NCBI GenBank assembly: GCA_964528595.1
Contig: CAZGTM010000033.1
Location: 1 to 41,635, forward strand
Source: CAYFKJ01 sp964528595
GTDB taxonomy: Bacteria; Pseudomonadota; Alphaproteobacteria; UBA2966
Direction: 5' to 3'
DNA: 41,635 nt
Shown here piece after piece: positions 8,358 to 16,884 of the stretch (positions within the stretch are counted from its first letter, which is position 1; every line of letters starts with the position of its first letter). The notes beneath the pieces are model-generated. The model ran no database searches. It was not told where the DNA came from and worked only from the letters and a program-made list of their open reading frames with translations. Position numbers and translations under genes: made by a program.

Positions 8358-8450
8358 CTATATGAAGCCGTACCCCAAAGCGACGGCATAGGCCAGCGCG
8401 CCCGTCAGCAGCACGACGAATGTCCAAGTAAATCCGACCAGCATATCCAT
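8358..8450 (-). CDS. Possible 30-residue single-span membrane miniprotein
   Basis: A short frame reads MDMLVGFTWTFVVLLTGALA followed by YAVALGYGFI and a TAG stop. Nearly the whole chain is one hydrophobic membrane segment. The upstream bases TTGAGTGGAA give only a weak ribosome site. It lies alone between selC and the response-regulator gene, pointing back toward selC. The amphipathic pattern without any shadowing gene makes it more than random sequence, but such short frames occur by chance. No function can be assigned. Confidence 0.35.
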   Translation of the reverse strand: MDMLVGFTWTFVVLLTGALAYAVALGYGFI

Positions 8451-8595
8451 TTCCACTCAACACCCAGCGGTCAAGCCGCTCCAAAATTGTTCAACAACGA
8501 TGACGCGCATAATTGAAATTTTGCCGCGCGCGGTCAATCAGGTGGAGACCTTAGTTGAGCGGATTTGAGTTCAAAAATAGGATTTTTCGCGAAGA

Positions 8596-9246
8596 TTATT
8601 TGGTCATACCGTGACGGTGGGCGAACGCCGTCACGTCGGCGGCGCTATGGAGACCCAGCTTCTTCATCAGGTTCAGGCGATGGGTTTCCACGGTTTTTAT
8701 GCTGATCTCCAGCATTTCCGCGATCTCGCGGTTCTTGTGTCCGGCGGCAATGAACTTGAGGATCTGGATTTCCCGCCGGGTCAATAAATCTAGCGCCTCC
8801 GCCCCCATGTGATCGGGTGTCACCGTTATTCCGGCGACCGGCTCCGCAACGGTATCGTCGAAGTATTCGGCGCCGCGCACGACGGCACGGATGGCCTGTA
8901 CCAGCTCGTCCCGGGTGGCCGATTTTCGGACGTATCCGCTGGCCCCGGCATCGCGGCAGAGCGTCAGATAGTGCTCCGCCTCTGTCGCCGTGAGAACCAA
9001 AATTCTGGTTTTCAGGGCCCGGCGTTTGATCTCCCGTGTCGCCTCGATGCCGTTGAGGCCGGGCATGCCCAAATCCATCAGCACGATATCCGGCTCGTGG
9101 GCCGCGACTTCGCGCACCGCCGCTTGGCCGTCGGCGACATCGATGCCGAGTACGTCGAATCCCGCTACACCGCTTAGAAGCGCACGGTAACCCTCACGCT
9201 GCAACGCCTGGTCTTCGGCAATCAGAATGCGGATTTCGGAAGTCAT
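8596..9246 (-). CDS. NarL/FixJ-family response regulator
   Basis: A 216-residue two-domain regulator. The receiver has acidic residues E11/D12, phospho-acceptor D58 in DIVLMDLGMPG and a lysine in YVRKSA. The C-terminal LuxR-type HTH reads LTRREIQILKFIAAGHKNRE then IAEMLEISIKTVETHRLNLM. It is a DNA-binding transcription factor expected to be phosphorylated by a histidine kinase. The divergent hybrid kinase 174 bp away is the natural partner. That shared intergenic region probably carries both promoters. The target genes are unknown. Confidence 0.93.
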   Translation of the reverse strand: MTSEIRILIAEDQALQREGYRALLSGVAGFDVLGIDVADGQAAVREVAAHEPDIVLMDLGMPGLNGIEATREIKRRALKTRILVLTATEAEHYLTLCRDAGASGYVRKSATRDELVQAIRAVVRGAEYFDDTVAEPVAGITVTPDHMGAEALDLLTRREIQILKFIAAGHKNREIAEMLEISIKTVETHRLNLMKKLGLHSAADVTAFAHRHGMTK

Positions 9247-9420
9247 TAACCGTCGGTTGTTTGCAGGGGTGTGATCACTGTTGTCAGGCGTTCACCTTAT
9301 GGACGTTCATGTTTAATTGCCCATAAACTGCCAGCATGCAAGCGTTTCCGGAAAAGTTAAGAAGCGCTGCAGCGAAATTTTTCGGATGGTGCGAGCCCTC
9401 CGCCACGGCGCGACAACTCA

Positions 9421-12400
9421 ATGACAGGTATATCCAAACTCTTCAGAGCAAAAATAGCCAGCGCTTTCGCGTTCATCCTTTGCGCCGCGATTTTGTCTGT
9501 CGGCCCCGCGGTAAATGCCGACCATGCGCCGGCGGGAGCGATTGATCTCACCAAATCCGGACTCGATGACGGCAACCGGGTCACGCTGAACGGCAAGTGG
9601 AATTTCTACTGGCGCCGCTTTGTACCGGCCACCGAATTCGTCGCCGACCCCATTCCCGCACCCGATCACGTGCTGCCCAGGCTGCGGATGTGGAACGGCT
9701 TGGTGGTGGGCCAGGAATTACTGGGCGCCGAAGGCTTCGCGACCTTTCACCTGCGCTTTGTGACGCCCGACACCGAAGCTCCGTTGGCCTTGCGCATCCC
9801 GGAACAGAACATGGCGCTGGCGGTTTTCGCCAACGGCAAGCTGATCGGCGGCAGCGGCACGGTCGGACGCAGCGCTGCCGAGGAAACAGCGCGTTCGATG
9901 CCCCTGGTGCTTGAACTTCCCACCGAGGGGCATACCATCGATCTCGTTCTGCATGTTTCCAACCACTACCATATGGAAGGCGGCGCCCGGCATCCCATCG
10001 TCGTCGGTAGTTCAAGCGATCTCAAGGCCGACCGCATCGCATCCGCCATGGTGCGGTGGGGCGTGTCCGGCGCGCTTTTGATGATCGGCTTTATCGCGCT
10101 GAGCGTTGCGTTGATCATGGGCCGCGAAGGCTATATGGCGGCCATCGGCGGTTTGGCGGTCGTCCTCGGTCTGCGGTTCATAACCACCGCAAAACTGCAG
10201 TACTTCCTTTGGCCCGATGCGCCGGCGCTCTGGTCGACGCGATCCGAATATATCGGCCTGTTCCTCATGGGGCCTCTCTATATCGCGTTTGTGCACAACC
10301 TGTTTCCCGGCGCGTCCTGGAAATGGCCGCCGCGCATCATCGCGATTCTCGGTGTGGCATGTTGCGTCTTTACGTTATACGCCCACCCGCTGTGGTTCAC
10401 CTCGCTGAGGGATTACGGCATCATCACCGGCCTTGGGGGACTCGTCTTCGCGCTCTTCCTCGCCATGCGGGCCAAATTCCAGAACCGGACCGGCGCGGGC
10501 CTGGTGGCCCTGAGCATCACGCTGGCCCTGGCAACGGCGCTGAACGATTCCCTGCATTACATGCATATCATCTACACAGGCGACGTGACGCCCGTCGGCA
10601 TGATGGTTGTGGTGCTGATACTCGGGCTGGTCGCCGGCGTCCGTATCACGGGCTCCTATGATCGTGAAAACCGCCTGAACCAGGTGTTCGACAGCGCGCC
10701 GGTGCCGATTTACCTCGTCGACCCCGAGGACGGCGAGGTCATTTTCGCCAGCAAAAGAGCGACGACCAGCGGCGCGAACTGGATGGTCGAGGGAGGCCGG
10801 CCGCAACTGTCGTTCTGGCCCCAACTGCGGGATTATCTGGAAAGCCACGGTGAGGCGTTCAGGAACGACGGCATCGCGGAGATCGAAATTGACGCCAAGG
10901 ACACGTCTGAGGTGCCGGCGGCGCTTCACGTCGTCGCCAGCAGCCTGCTCTACGGCGAGGCGAAAGCCTGGTGTATCACGGTCACCGACGTCACCCGCCG
11001 GCGCGAAGCGGAGGCGGCGCTGCAGGAGGCCAAGGAGACGGCCGAGGCGGCGACCCGGGCCAAGTCGGAATTCCTGGCGGTCATGAGCCACGAGATCAGA
11101 ACCCCGATGAACGGCGTGCTGGGATTGATCGAATTGTTGAACGAAACGGAGCTGCCGGCCAAAGCGAAAGGGTTCGTCGGCCATCTCGTGAGCGCCAGCC
11201 AGCACATGTCCGACTTGCTGAACAATATTCTCGATCTTTCGAAAATCGACCTTCAGGCCCAGCACCCGGCTTCCGTTAAATTCCGCATCGAAGATACGAT
11301 GCGCGACGTGATCGAGATGTTTCAGGCACAAGCCAGTGCCAAAGGTCTCGTGCTGCGCTCAGAGGTCGATTTGCCGCCGGGTCAGTACCGTTTGGGCGAC
11401 GCCCAGACACTGCGGCAGATCCTTGCAAATCTGGTCGGCAATGCGGTGAAATTCACCGAGGCGGGCGAGATCGTCCTGAGCGTGTCCGGCGGCAGCGGCA
11501 AGTTTTCCGGATCCAACCTATCGGGCAATCAGTTTATCTTCCGGGTCCGCGACAGCGGTATCGGCATACCCAGGGACAAGCTGAAGCACATTTTTGAACC
11601 CTTTGCGCAGGCGGACGGCCATCTGGATAGCGACGTTGTCGGCTCCGGCCTGGGCTTGGCCATCACGAAACAATTGGTTGAACGATTGGGCGGCGAAATT
11701 TCGGTTGTCAGCGATTTGGGCCACGGTTCGATTTTCGATTTCCGCATCATGCTGCCAACGGCCGAGGCGACACCGCCCAGCTTGCCGCGAATCACCGCCA
11801 ACCCGGCCCGGCTTCAGGGCGCCAGGATAATGATCGCCGATGATTCCGAACTTGGCCGGCTGGTCATCAGCGAATACCTGCACGCCTTCGAATGTGACAT
11901 CGACGAAGCCGTCGACGGACAGCAGGCGGTCGACATGTTTTCCGCCGGCGGCGGCACCTACGACGCCGTCCTGATGGACATGCGGATGCCCGAATTGGAC
12001 GGCACCAAGGCAATCCGTGAAATTCGCCGGATCGAGACCGATCGGGCATGGGAGCCGGTACCCATTATCGTCCAGTCGGCCAATGCCTTCGAGGAAGACC
12101 GCGAAGCGGCGTTGGAAGCCGGTAGCAACACGTTCCTCGCCAAGCCGGTTCGCAAAAAGGCCTTGCTGGAAGCGCTGCTCGAATCGCTGGGCAAACCGCA
12201 AATCCTGACCGAAGACGAGTTGAACGACGGTCCGGGTCGGGAAATCGACCATTTGCTGCCGCTGTTCTTCGAAGCCACGCACGAGAGCATCAGGGATTTA
12301 TCGGCCGCCGTCGAAGCCAAGGAATTCGATCAGTTTCCCGATATCCTTCACACCGCCCGCGGGCGCGCCGGCATGTTCCAGTTCAACGAGTTGGACAAGA

Positions 12401-12507
12401 TCTTTCTGACCATCGACAAGGCGTACACCGGTGGAGAGTTCGACCGCATAACCGACCTTGTCAGCGAAGCCCGCGTGATGCTGGATAACCTGGAAAACGC
12501 CAGGTAG
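9421..12507 (+). CDS. 7TMR-DISM hybrid histidine kinase with REC and Hpt-like domains
   Basis: A 1028-residue membrane sensor. Residues 1-33 form a signal peptide. A periplasmic DISMED2-like jelly-roll follows (about 35-200, GKWNFYWRRF, FHLRFVTPD, VFANGKLIGGSG), then seven transmembrane helices (about 215-415). Next come a short PAS-like region, a coiled linker, HisKA with H557 in MSHEIRTPMNG, and HATPase with DSGIGIP and GSGLGLAI. The receiver has D853 in VLMDMRMP. The C-terminal region is Hpt-like with H977 in LHTARGRAG, where the usual lysine of HxxKG is arginine. 7TMR-DISM proteins sense carbohydrates or other small ligands; the ligand here is unknown. No clear ribosome site precedes the ATG. 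It probably works with the divergent NarL-type regulator. Confidence 0.93.
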   Translation: MTGISKLFRAKIASAFAFILCAAILSVGPAVNADHAPAGAIDLTKSGLDDGNRVTLNGKWNFYWRRFVPATEFVADPIPAPDHVLPRLRMWNGLVVGQELLGAEGFATFHLRFVTPDTEAPLALRIPEQNMALAVFANGKLIGGSGTVGRSAAEETARSMPLVLELPTEGHTIDLVLHVSNHYHMEGGARHPIVVGSSSDLKADRIASAMVRWGVSGALLMIGFIALSVALIMGREGYMAAIGGLAVVLGLRFITTAKLQYFLWPDAPALWSTRSEYIGLFLMGPLYIAFVHNLFPGASWKWPPRIIAILGVACCVFTLYAHPLWFTSLRDYGIITGLGGLVFALFLAMRAKFQNRTGAGLVALSITLALATALNDSLHYMHIIYTGDVTPVGMMVVVLILGLVAGVRITGSYDRENRLNQVFDSAPVPIYLVDPEDGEVIFASKRATTSGANWMVEGGRPQLSFWPQLRDYLESHGEAFRNDGIAEIEIDAKDTSEVPAALHVVASSLLYGEAKAWCITVTDVTRRREAEAALQEAKETAEAATRAKSEFLAVMSHEIRTPMNGVLGLIELLNETELPAKAKGFVGHLVSASQHMSDLLNNILDLSKIDLQAQHPASVKFRIEDTMRDVIEMFQAQASAKGLVLRSEVDLPPGQYRLGDAQTLRQILANLVGNAVKFTEAGEIVLSVSGGSGKFSGSNLSGNQFIFRVRDSGIGIPRDKLKHIFEPFAQADGHLDSDVVGSGLGLAITKQLVERLGGEISVVSDLGHGSIFDFRIMLPTAEATPPSLPRITANPARLQGARIMIADDSELGRLVISEYLHAFECDIDEAVDGQQAVDMFSAGGGTYDAVLMDMRMPELDGTKAIREIRRIETDRAWEPVPIIVQSANAFEEDREAALEAGSNTFLAKPVRKKALLEALLESLGKPQILTEDELNDGPGREIDHLLPLFFEATHESIRDLSAAVEAKEFDQFPDILHTARGRAGMFQFNELDKIFLTIDKAYTGGEFDRITDLVSEARVMLDNLENAR

Positions 12508-12596
12508 GCCGACAGCAACCCTGCACCAACAACGAGCCACGAACATCCGAATTATGGCCAGTCATGAAAATCGGCTTGTTTTATCTTAATAAAATG

Positions 12597-12612
12597 TCTA
12601 ACGTTTGTTAGA
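12597..12612. promoter_or_regulatory. Candidate TetR operator (TCTAAC-GTTT-GTTAGA)
   Basis: A perfect inverted repeat with 6-bp arms and a 4-base spacer ends 26 bp before the ATG of the TetR-family gene. It is the only strong dyad in the stretch upstream of that operon. TetR regulators usually bind such short palindromes in their own promoters, so autorepression of the tetR-carboxylase operon is a reasonable inference. Confidence 0.55.
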
Positions 12613-12638
12613 TTTCTTAAGAAGCAAAAGACCCACAT

Positions 12639-13256
12639 ATGGCCAAAGCCGAAAAAACCCGCTCCCGCATACTGGATGCCGCCGCCCGTCAATTCCGGCA
12701 AAGGGGATATGCCGCGGTCTCGTTGCGCAGCATCGCGGCGGCGGAAAAAATGAAGGGTGGCAGTCTTTACTACCATTTCAGTTCCAAGGACGAGATCGTC
12801 TCGGAGGTTCTCAACATCGGCATCGAAATGGTGCAGAAGGCCGTCGAGACGGCAGTTGCCGATCTGCCGGGCGACGCCACGCACGATCAGGTCATCCGGA
12901 CAGCCATCAAAGCCCACCTCAGGGCGTTTCTGGAGCACAGCGATTACACCTCGGCCAACGTGCGTATCTTCGCCCAACTGCCGAAGCCCGTGCAGAAATC
13001 AAACCTGGCCGCACGCGCCGAATACGAAGACTGCTGGCGCGGCATACTGGGAAACGCCGAACGCGACGGCGCCCTCAATCCGGGAACAGACCTCAACATT
13101 GTCCGTCTGATGCTGATCGGCGCTATGAACGCCACGCTGGAGTGGTTCGATCCCAAGAGAGGTTCGGTCGACAAACTCGCCGACCGCTTTGCCGAGATGG
13201 TGCTGACGGGCATATCCCGCGGCGGCGATGAAACCCAAATGGAGGTGCCGATATGA
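12639..13256 (+). CDS. TetR-family transcriptional regulator
   Basis: A 205-residue TetR repressor. The N-terminal HTH is clear: TRSRILDAAARQFRQRGYAA, then VSLRSIAAAEKMKGGSLYYHFSSKDEI over residues ~7-52. The helical ligand domain that follows is not specific. Its stop overlaps the start of the carboxylase beta gene (ATGA), so it is the first gene of the catabolic operon and likely its local regulator. A perfect dyad just upstream is a candidate operator. By position it plays the role AtuR plays in terpenoid-acid catabolism, or that other TetR proteins play in acyl-CoA pathways; the inducer is presumably an acyl-CoA or its acid. Confidence 0.92.
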   Translation: MAKAEKTRSRILDAAARQFRQRGYAAVSLRSIAAAEKMKGGSLYYHFSSKDEIVSEVLNIGIEMVQKAVETAVADLPGDATHDQVIRTAIKAHLRAFLEHSDYTSANVRIFAQLPKPVQKSNLAARAEYEDCWRGILGNAERDGALNPGTDLNIVRLMLIGAMNATLEWFDPKRGSVDKLADRFAEMVLTGISRGGDETQMEVPI

Positions 13257-14854
13257 CCCTCTTACAAAGCGCCGTCGATGTCCGCACCGATGCCTTCCGG
13301 GAGAACAGCGGGCATGTGGCCGATCTCAACGCCCTCTTGCGCCAGCGTCTCGCCGTCGTTGCTGGCGGCGGCCGCGAAGCCCTCATCGAGCGCCACCATG
13401 CGCGCGGCAAGCTGTTGGCCCGGGAACGCATCGACCGCCTGATCGATCCCGGCACGGCGTTCCTCGAATTCTCCACGCTGGCTGCCTGGGGCCAGTACGG
13501 CAACGAGGTGCCCGGCGCCGGCATCGTCACCGGCATCGGCGCCGTTAGCGGTACGCTCTGCGTCATGATCGCCAACGACGCCACGGTGAAAGGCGGCTCG
13601 TTCTTCCACGAAACCGTGAAAAAGCACCTGCGCGCCCAGGAAATTGCCGCCGAGAACCGCTTGCCCTGCATTTATCTGGTGGACTGCGGCGGCGCCTATC
13701 TTCCGGAACAGGACCGCGTATTTCCCGACCGCGACCACTTCGGCAACGGCTTCCACCGCCAATGCAACATGTCGGCCACCGGCCTGCCGCAAATATCGGC
13801 GGTGTTCGGCGGCTGCACGGCCGGCGGCGCTTACATACCCGCGCTTTCCGACGAAGTCGTCATGGTCAAGGGCAACGCCCGCATTCACCTGGGCGGCCCC
13901 TCCATCGTCAAGGCGGCGATCAACGAGGACGTCGACGGCGAAACCCTGGGCGGGGCGGAAATGCACACCAGCATCTCCGGCGTGTCAGATTACCTGGCGG
14001 AGGACGAGCCGGAAGCGTTGGCGAGGGTGCGGGATATCGTGGCCGGCCTCAATTTCCACCGGTCCGAGGCGGCAGACGCCGTGCCTGTCCGGCCCCCGTT
14101 ATATGACGTAAATGAAATCGACGGCATCGTCAGCCGGAACCGCAAAATTCCCTACGACGTGCGCGAGATCATCGCCCGCCTGGTCGACGGCAGCGAATTC
14201 CGCGAATTCAAACCCGACTGGGGCGAAGCCATGGTCTGCGGCACCGCCCGCATCCACGGGCACCCGGTCGGCATCCTGGGCAACAACGGCGCACTGCTGT
14301 CCCAATCGTCGCTCAAGGCGGCGCACTACATCGAACTTTGCAATCAGCGCCAGATCCCCTTGCTGTTCCTGCACAACATCACGGGCTTCATGGTCGGCGC
14401 GGATGCCGAGCGCGGCGGCATCGCCAAGGACAGCGCCAAAATGGTCCATGCCGTGGCGACGGCCCGCGTACCCCGCATCTCGGTCATCATCGGCGGCTCC
14501 TACGGCGCCGGCAATTACGGCATGTGCGGACGCGGCTTCAGGCCCCGGTTCCTGTTCGCCTGGCCGACCGCTGAGGTTGCCACCATGAGCGCCGACATCG
14601 CCACCAACGTCATGCAGACGCTAAGACGCGCCAGCCTTAAGGGCGACGAGGCGAGCCAGGATGAACTCGATGAAATCGAAGCCGGTATCCGGGCCCAGTA
14701 CGGCGAACAAAGCGATCCCTACTATGCCACCTCGCGGCTGTGGGACGACGGCCTGATCGAACCGGCCCAGACCCGCGATGTGCTGGGACTGTGCCTGGCG
14801 GTGACACAAACGACGCCCGAGCCCGGCGAATATTCGCCCGTCTACCGGATGTAG
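13253..14854 (+). CDS. Acyl-CoA carboxylase, carboxyltransferase (beta) subunit, methylcrotonyl-CoA type
   Basis: A 533-residue carboxyltransferase of the biotin-dependent acyl-CoA carboxylases. It transfers carboxyl from biotin to an acyl-CoA. Features are the N-terminal RHHARGKLLARERIDRLIDP and the crotonase-fold oxyanion segments GGCTAGGAYIPALSDE and GGSYGAGNYGMCGR. The stretch HNITGFMVGADAERGGIAKD is characteristic of methylcrotonyl-/geranyl-CoA carboxylase beta chains rather than propionyl-CoA ones. GGAGG within the end of tetR serves as ribosome site. It pairs with the biotin-carrying alpha subunit 9 nt downstream. The substrate is probably 3-methylcrotonyl-CoA (leucine) or a related branched enoyl-CoA. 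The rest of the leucine pathway (hydratase, HMG-CoA lyase) is not in the window. Confidence 0.9.
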   Translation: MTLLQSAVDVRTDAFRENSGHVADLNALLRQRLAVVAGGGREALIERHHARGKLLARERIDRLIDPGTAFLEFSTLAAWGQYGNEVPGAGIVTGIGAVSGTLCVMIANDATVKGGSFFHETVKKHLRAQEIAAENRLPCIYLVDCGGAYLPEQDRVFPDRDHFGNGFHRQCNMSATGLPQISAVFGGCTAGGAYIPALSDEVVMVKGNARIHLGGPSIVKAAINEDVDGETLGGAEMHTSISGVSDYLAEDEPEALARVRDIVAGLNFHRSEAADAVPVRPPLYDVNEIDGIVSRNRKIPYDVREIIARLVDGSEFREFKPDWGEAMVCGTARIHGHPVGILGNNGALLSQSSLKAAHYIELCNQRQIPLLFLHNITGFMVGADAERGGIAKDSAKMVHAVATARVPRISVIIGGSYGAGNYGMCGRGFRPRFLFAWPTAEVATMSADIATNVMQTLRRASLKGDEASQDELDEIEAGIRAQYGEQSDPYYATSRLWDDGLIEPAQTRDVLGLCLAVTQTTPEPGEYSPVYRM

Positions 14855-14863
14855 GCGGCGGCG

Positions 14864-16861
14864 ATGTTCCAAAGAATTCTAATTGCCAACCGGGGAGAGA
14901 TCGCCTGCCGTGTGATCCGCACCTGCCGGGAAATGGGCATCGCCACCACCGCCGTATTTTCCGAAGCCGACCGTGGCGCGCGTCATGCCGATGCCGCCGA
15001 CGACGCCGTTTGTATCGGCCCGCCCGAGGCCGCCGCCAGCTATCTCAACGCGGATGCCGTCATCGCGGCGGCCAAGAGCGTTAACGCCGACGCCGTTCAC
15101 CCTGGGTATGGTTTTTTGTCGGAAAACGCGGATTTCGCGGCCGGTTGCGCGGACGCGGGCCTGACCTTCATCGGTCCCTCGGCGGATGTTATCCGGTGCA
15201 TGGGATCCAAGATCGAAGCCAAGGCGGCCGCCGAGCAGGCCGGCCTGCCGGTCGTGCCGGGTTATTACGGCACTGATCAGGATGACGGACTTCTATCCGC
15301 CGAAGCCCGGCGCATCGGCGCGCCGGTCCTGATCAAGGCCAGCGCCGGTGGCGGCGGCCGGGGCATGCGCCTGGTCGAGGACTTATCCGGTTTCGACGAA
15401 GCCCTCGCCGCCGCCCGCGCCGAAGCCCTGAGCGCCTTCGGCGATGGATCGGTATTGCTGGAGCGCTACGTCGCCCAGGCGCGGCACATCGAGGTGCAAA
15501 TCCTGGCGGACCGCAACGGCGCGGTCCTGCATCTCGGTGAACGCGATTGTTCCATCCAGCGCAATCATCAGAAAATCATCGAGGAAACGCCGGCGCAGGA
15601 CCTACCGCCCGAGGTCCGGGAGCGCATGACCGCGGACGCCGTCAAACTTGCCGCCGGTATCGGATACGATTCCGCCGGCACCGTCGAGTTCATCCTCGAC
15701 GGTGAGGGCGGCGACTATTATTTCCTGGAAATGAACACCCGGCTGCAGGTCGAACACCCGGTCACGGAGATGGTCACGGGCCTCGATCTGGTAGCCTGGC
15801 AAATCCGCACCGCCGCCGGAGAGCCCCTGACATTGGGCCAAAAAGATATCGCTTTTACGGGCACGGCCATCGAAGCCCGCGTTGCCGCCGAGGATCCGGC
15901 GCAAGCTTACCTGCCGCAATCAGGTACGGTGACGGGGTATGCTGAACCGACCGGCGACGGCGTCCGCGTCGATAGCGGCCTAACCGAAGGTACGGTGGCT
16001 TCTCCTTACTACGATTCCATGCTGGCCAAGGTCATCGCCACGGGACCCGACCGCCCGACGGCGGTCCGCCGCTTGCGTCAGGCGCTGGAGCGGACCCGCA
16101 TCGCCGGCGTCGGCACGAATATTTCGTTTCTGGGCGACGTCCTGGGGCAGGAGAGTTTTGCCGCAGGCCGGGTCCATACGGCATTTCTCGATCAACATTA
16201 TCCGGCCGGCTGGCAGGCTCCCGCAGCCGGTGACCGTGATTTCGCCACTGCCGCCCTCGCCTATTCGCTGTCGCAACCGTCCGATCCCAATACACCCTGG
16301 CAATCGCTTGGCGCCTGGCGCATCACCGAGCCGGCCGGTGTGACGGGCACCGCCGTTCTGCACGTTCGACAGGCCAATGATTCCACAGTCGAAGTCAGGC
16401 TCGCGGGGCGGGCGGGGTGCTATTTGGTTGACGTCGGCGGTTTACCGGCTGCCGAACTGGCGGAAGTCGAATTTGAGGACGGTGTCCTGAGATTTACCGA
16501 AGCAGGCCGTCAACGCGACATCCCCTTTCATCTCGACGGCAACCATCTGACCTTGTTTTCGGCTGAAGCCACTCACGTGTTCAGCGTCCATCCGCCGGAG
16601 CACGTGCTGTTGGGCGGCAACGCCAAGGCAGACGCAGAAACCGACGGGCAGATCCGCGCGCCGATGCCGGGTTTGATAACGGAAGTTCGCGTCGAGACCG
16701 GTGATACCGTGACGGCGGGCGGCATTGTCGTCATCATGGAGGCCATGAAACTGCAGCAGAGCCTTCGCAGCGAGGACGGCGGCGTAGTCGGCCAAGTCCA
16801 CTGTGCCCCGGGGGAAAACGTGGTCGGCGGCGCCCTGCTCGTCGAACTTTCCCCCGAATAG
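14864..16861 (+). CDS. Acyl-CoA carboxylase, biotin carboxylase/BCCP (alpha) subunit
   Basis: A 665-residue fused biotin carboxylase and biotin-carrier subunit. The N-terminal domain starts FQRILIANRGEIACRVIRTC. The ATP-grasp domain holds KASAGGGGRGMRLV, the HIEVQILAD and RDCSIQRNHQKIIEETPA segments and the EMNTRLQVEHPVTE catalytic loop. The C-terminal biotinyl domain carries EAMKLQQSL, with biotin expected on Lys629 instead of the common EAMKM. Size and order match the alpha subunits of methylcrotonyl-, geranyl- and propionyl-CoA carboxylases. It is the partner of the upstream beta subunit and must be loaded by a BirA ligase encoded elsewhere. Confidence 0.93.
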   Translation: MFQRILIANRGEIACRVIRTCREMGIATTAVFSEADRGARHADAADDAVCIGPPEAAASYLNADAVIAAAKSVNADAVHPGYGFLSENADFAAGCADAGLTFIGPSADVIRCMGSKIEAKAAAEQAGLPVVPGYYGTDQDDGLLSAEARRIGAPVLIKASAGGGGRGMRLVEDLSGFDEALAAARAEALSAFGDGSVLLERYVAQARHIEVQILADRNGAVLHLGERDCSIQRNHQKIIEETPAQDLPPEVRERMTADAVKLAAGIGYDSAGTVEFILDGEGGDYYFLEMNTRLQVEHPVTEMVTGLDLVAWQIRTAAGEPLTLGQKDIAFTGTAIEARVAAEDPAQAYLPQSGTVTGYAEPTGDGVRVDSGLTEGTVASPYYDSMLAKVIATGPDRPTAVRRLRQALERTRIAGVGTNISFLGDVLGQESFAAGRVHTAFLDQHYPAGWQAPAAGDRDFATAALAYSLSQPSDPNTPWQSLGAWRITEPAGVTGTAVLHVRQANDSTVEVRLAGRAGCYLVDVGGLPAAELAEVEFEDGVLRFTEAGRQRDIPFHLDGNHLTLFSAEATHVFSVHPPEHVLLGGNAKADAETDGQIRAPMPGLITEVRVETGDTVTAGGIVVIMEAMKLQQSLRSEDGGVVGQVHCAPGENVVGGALLVELSPE

Positions 16862-16884
16862 ACCCCTGGACCGAGAGATTTGAC

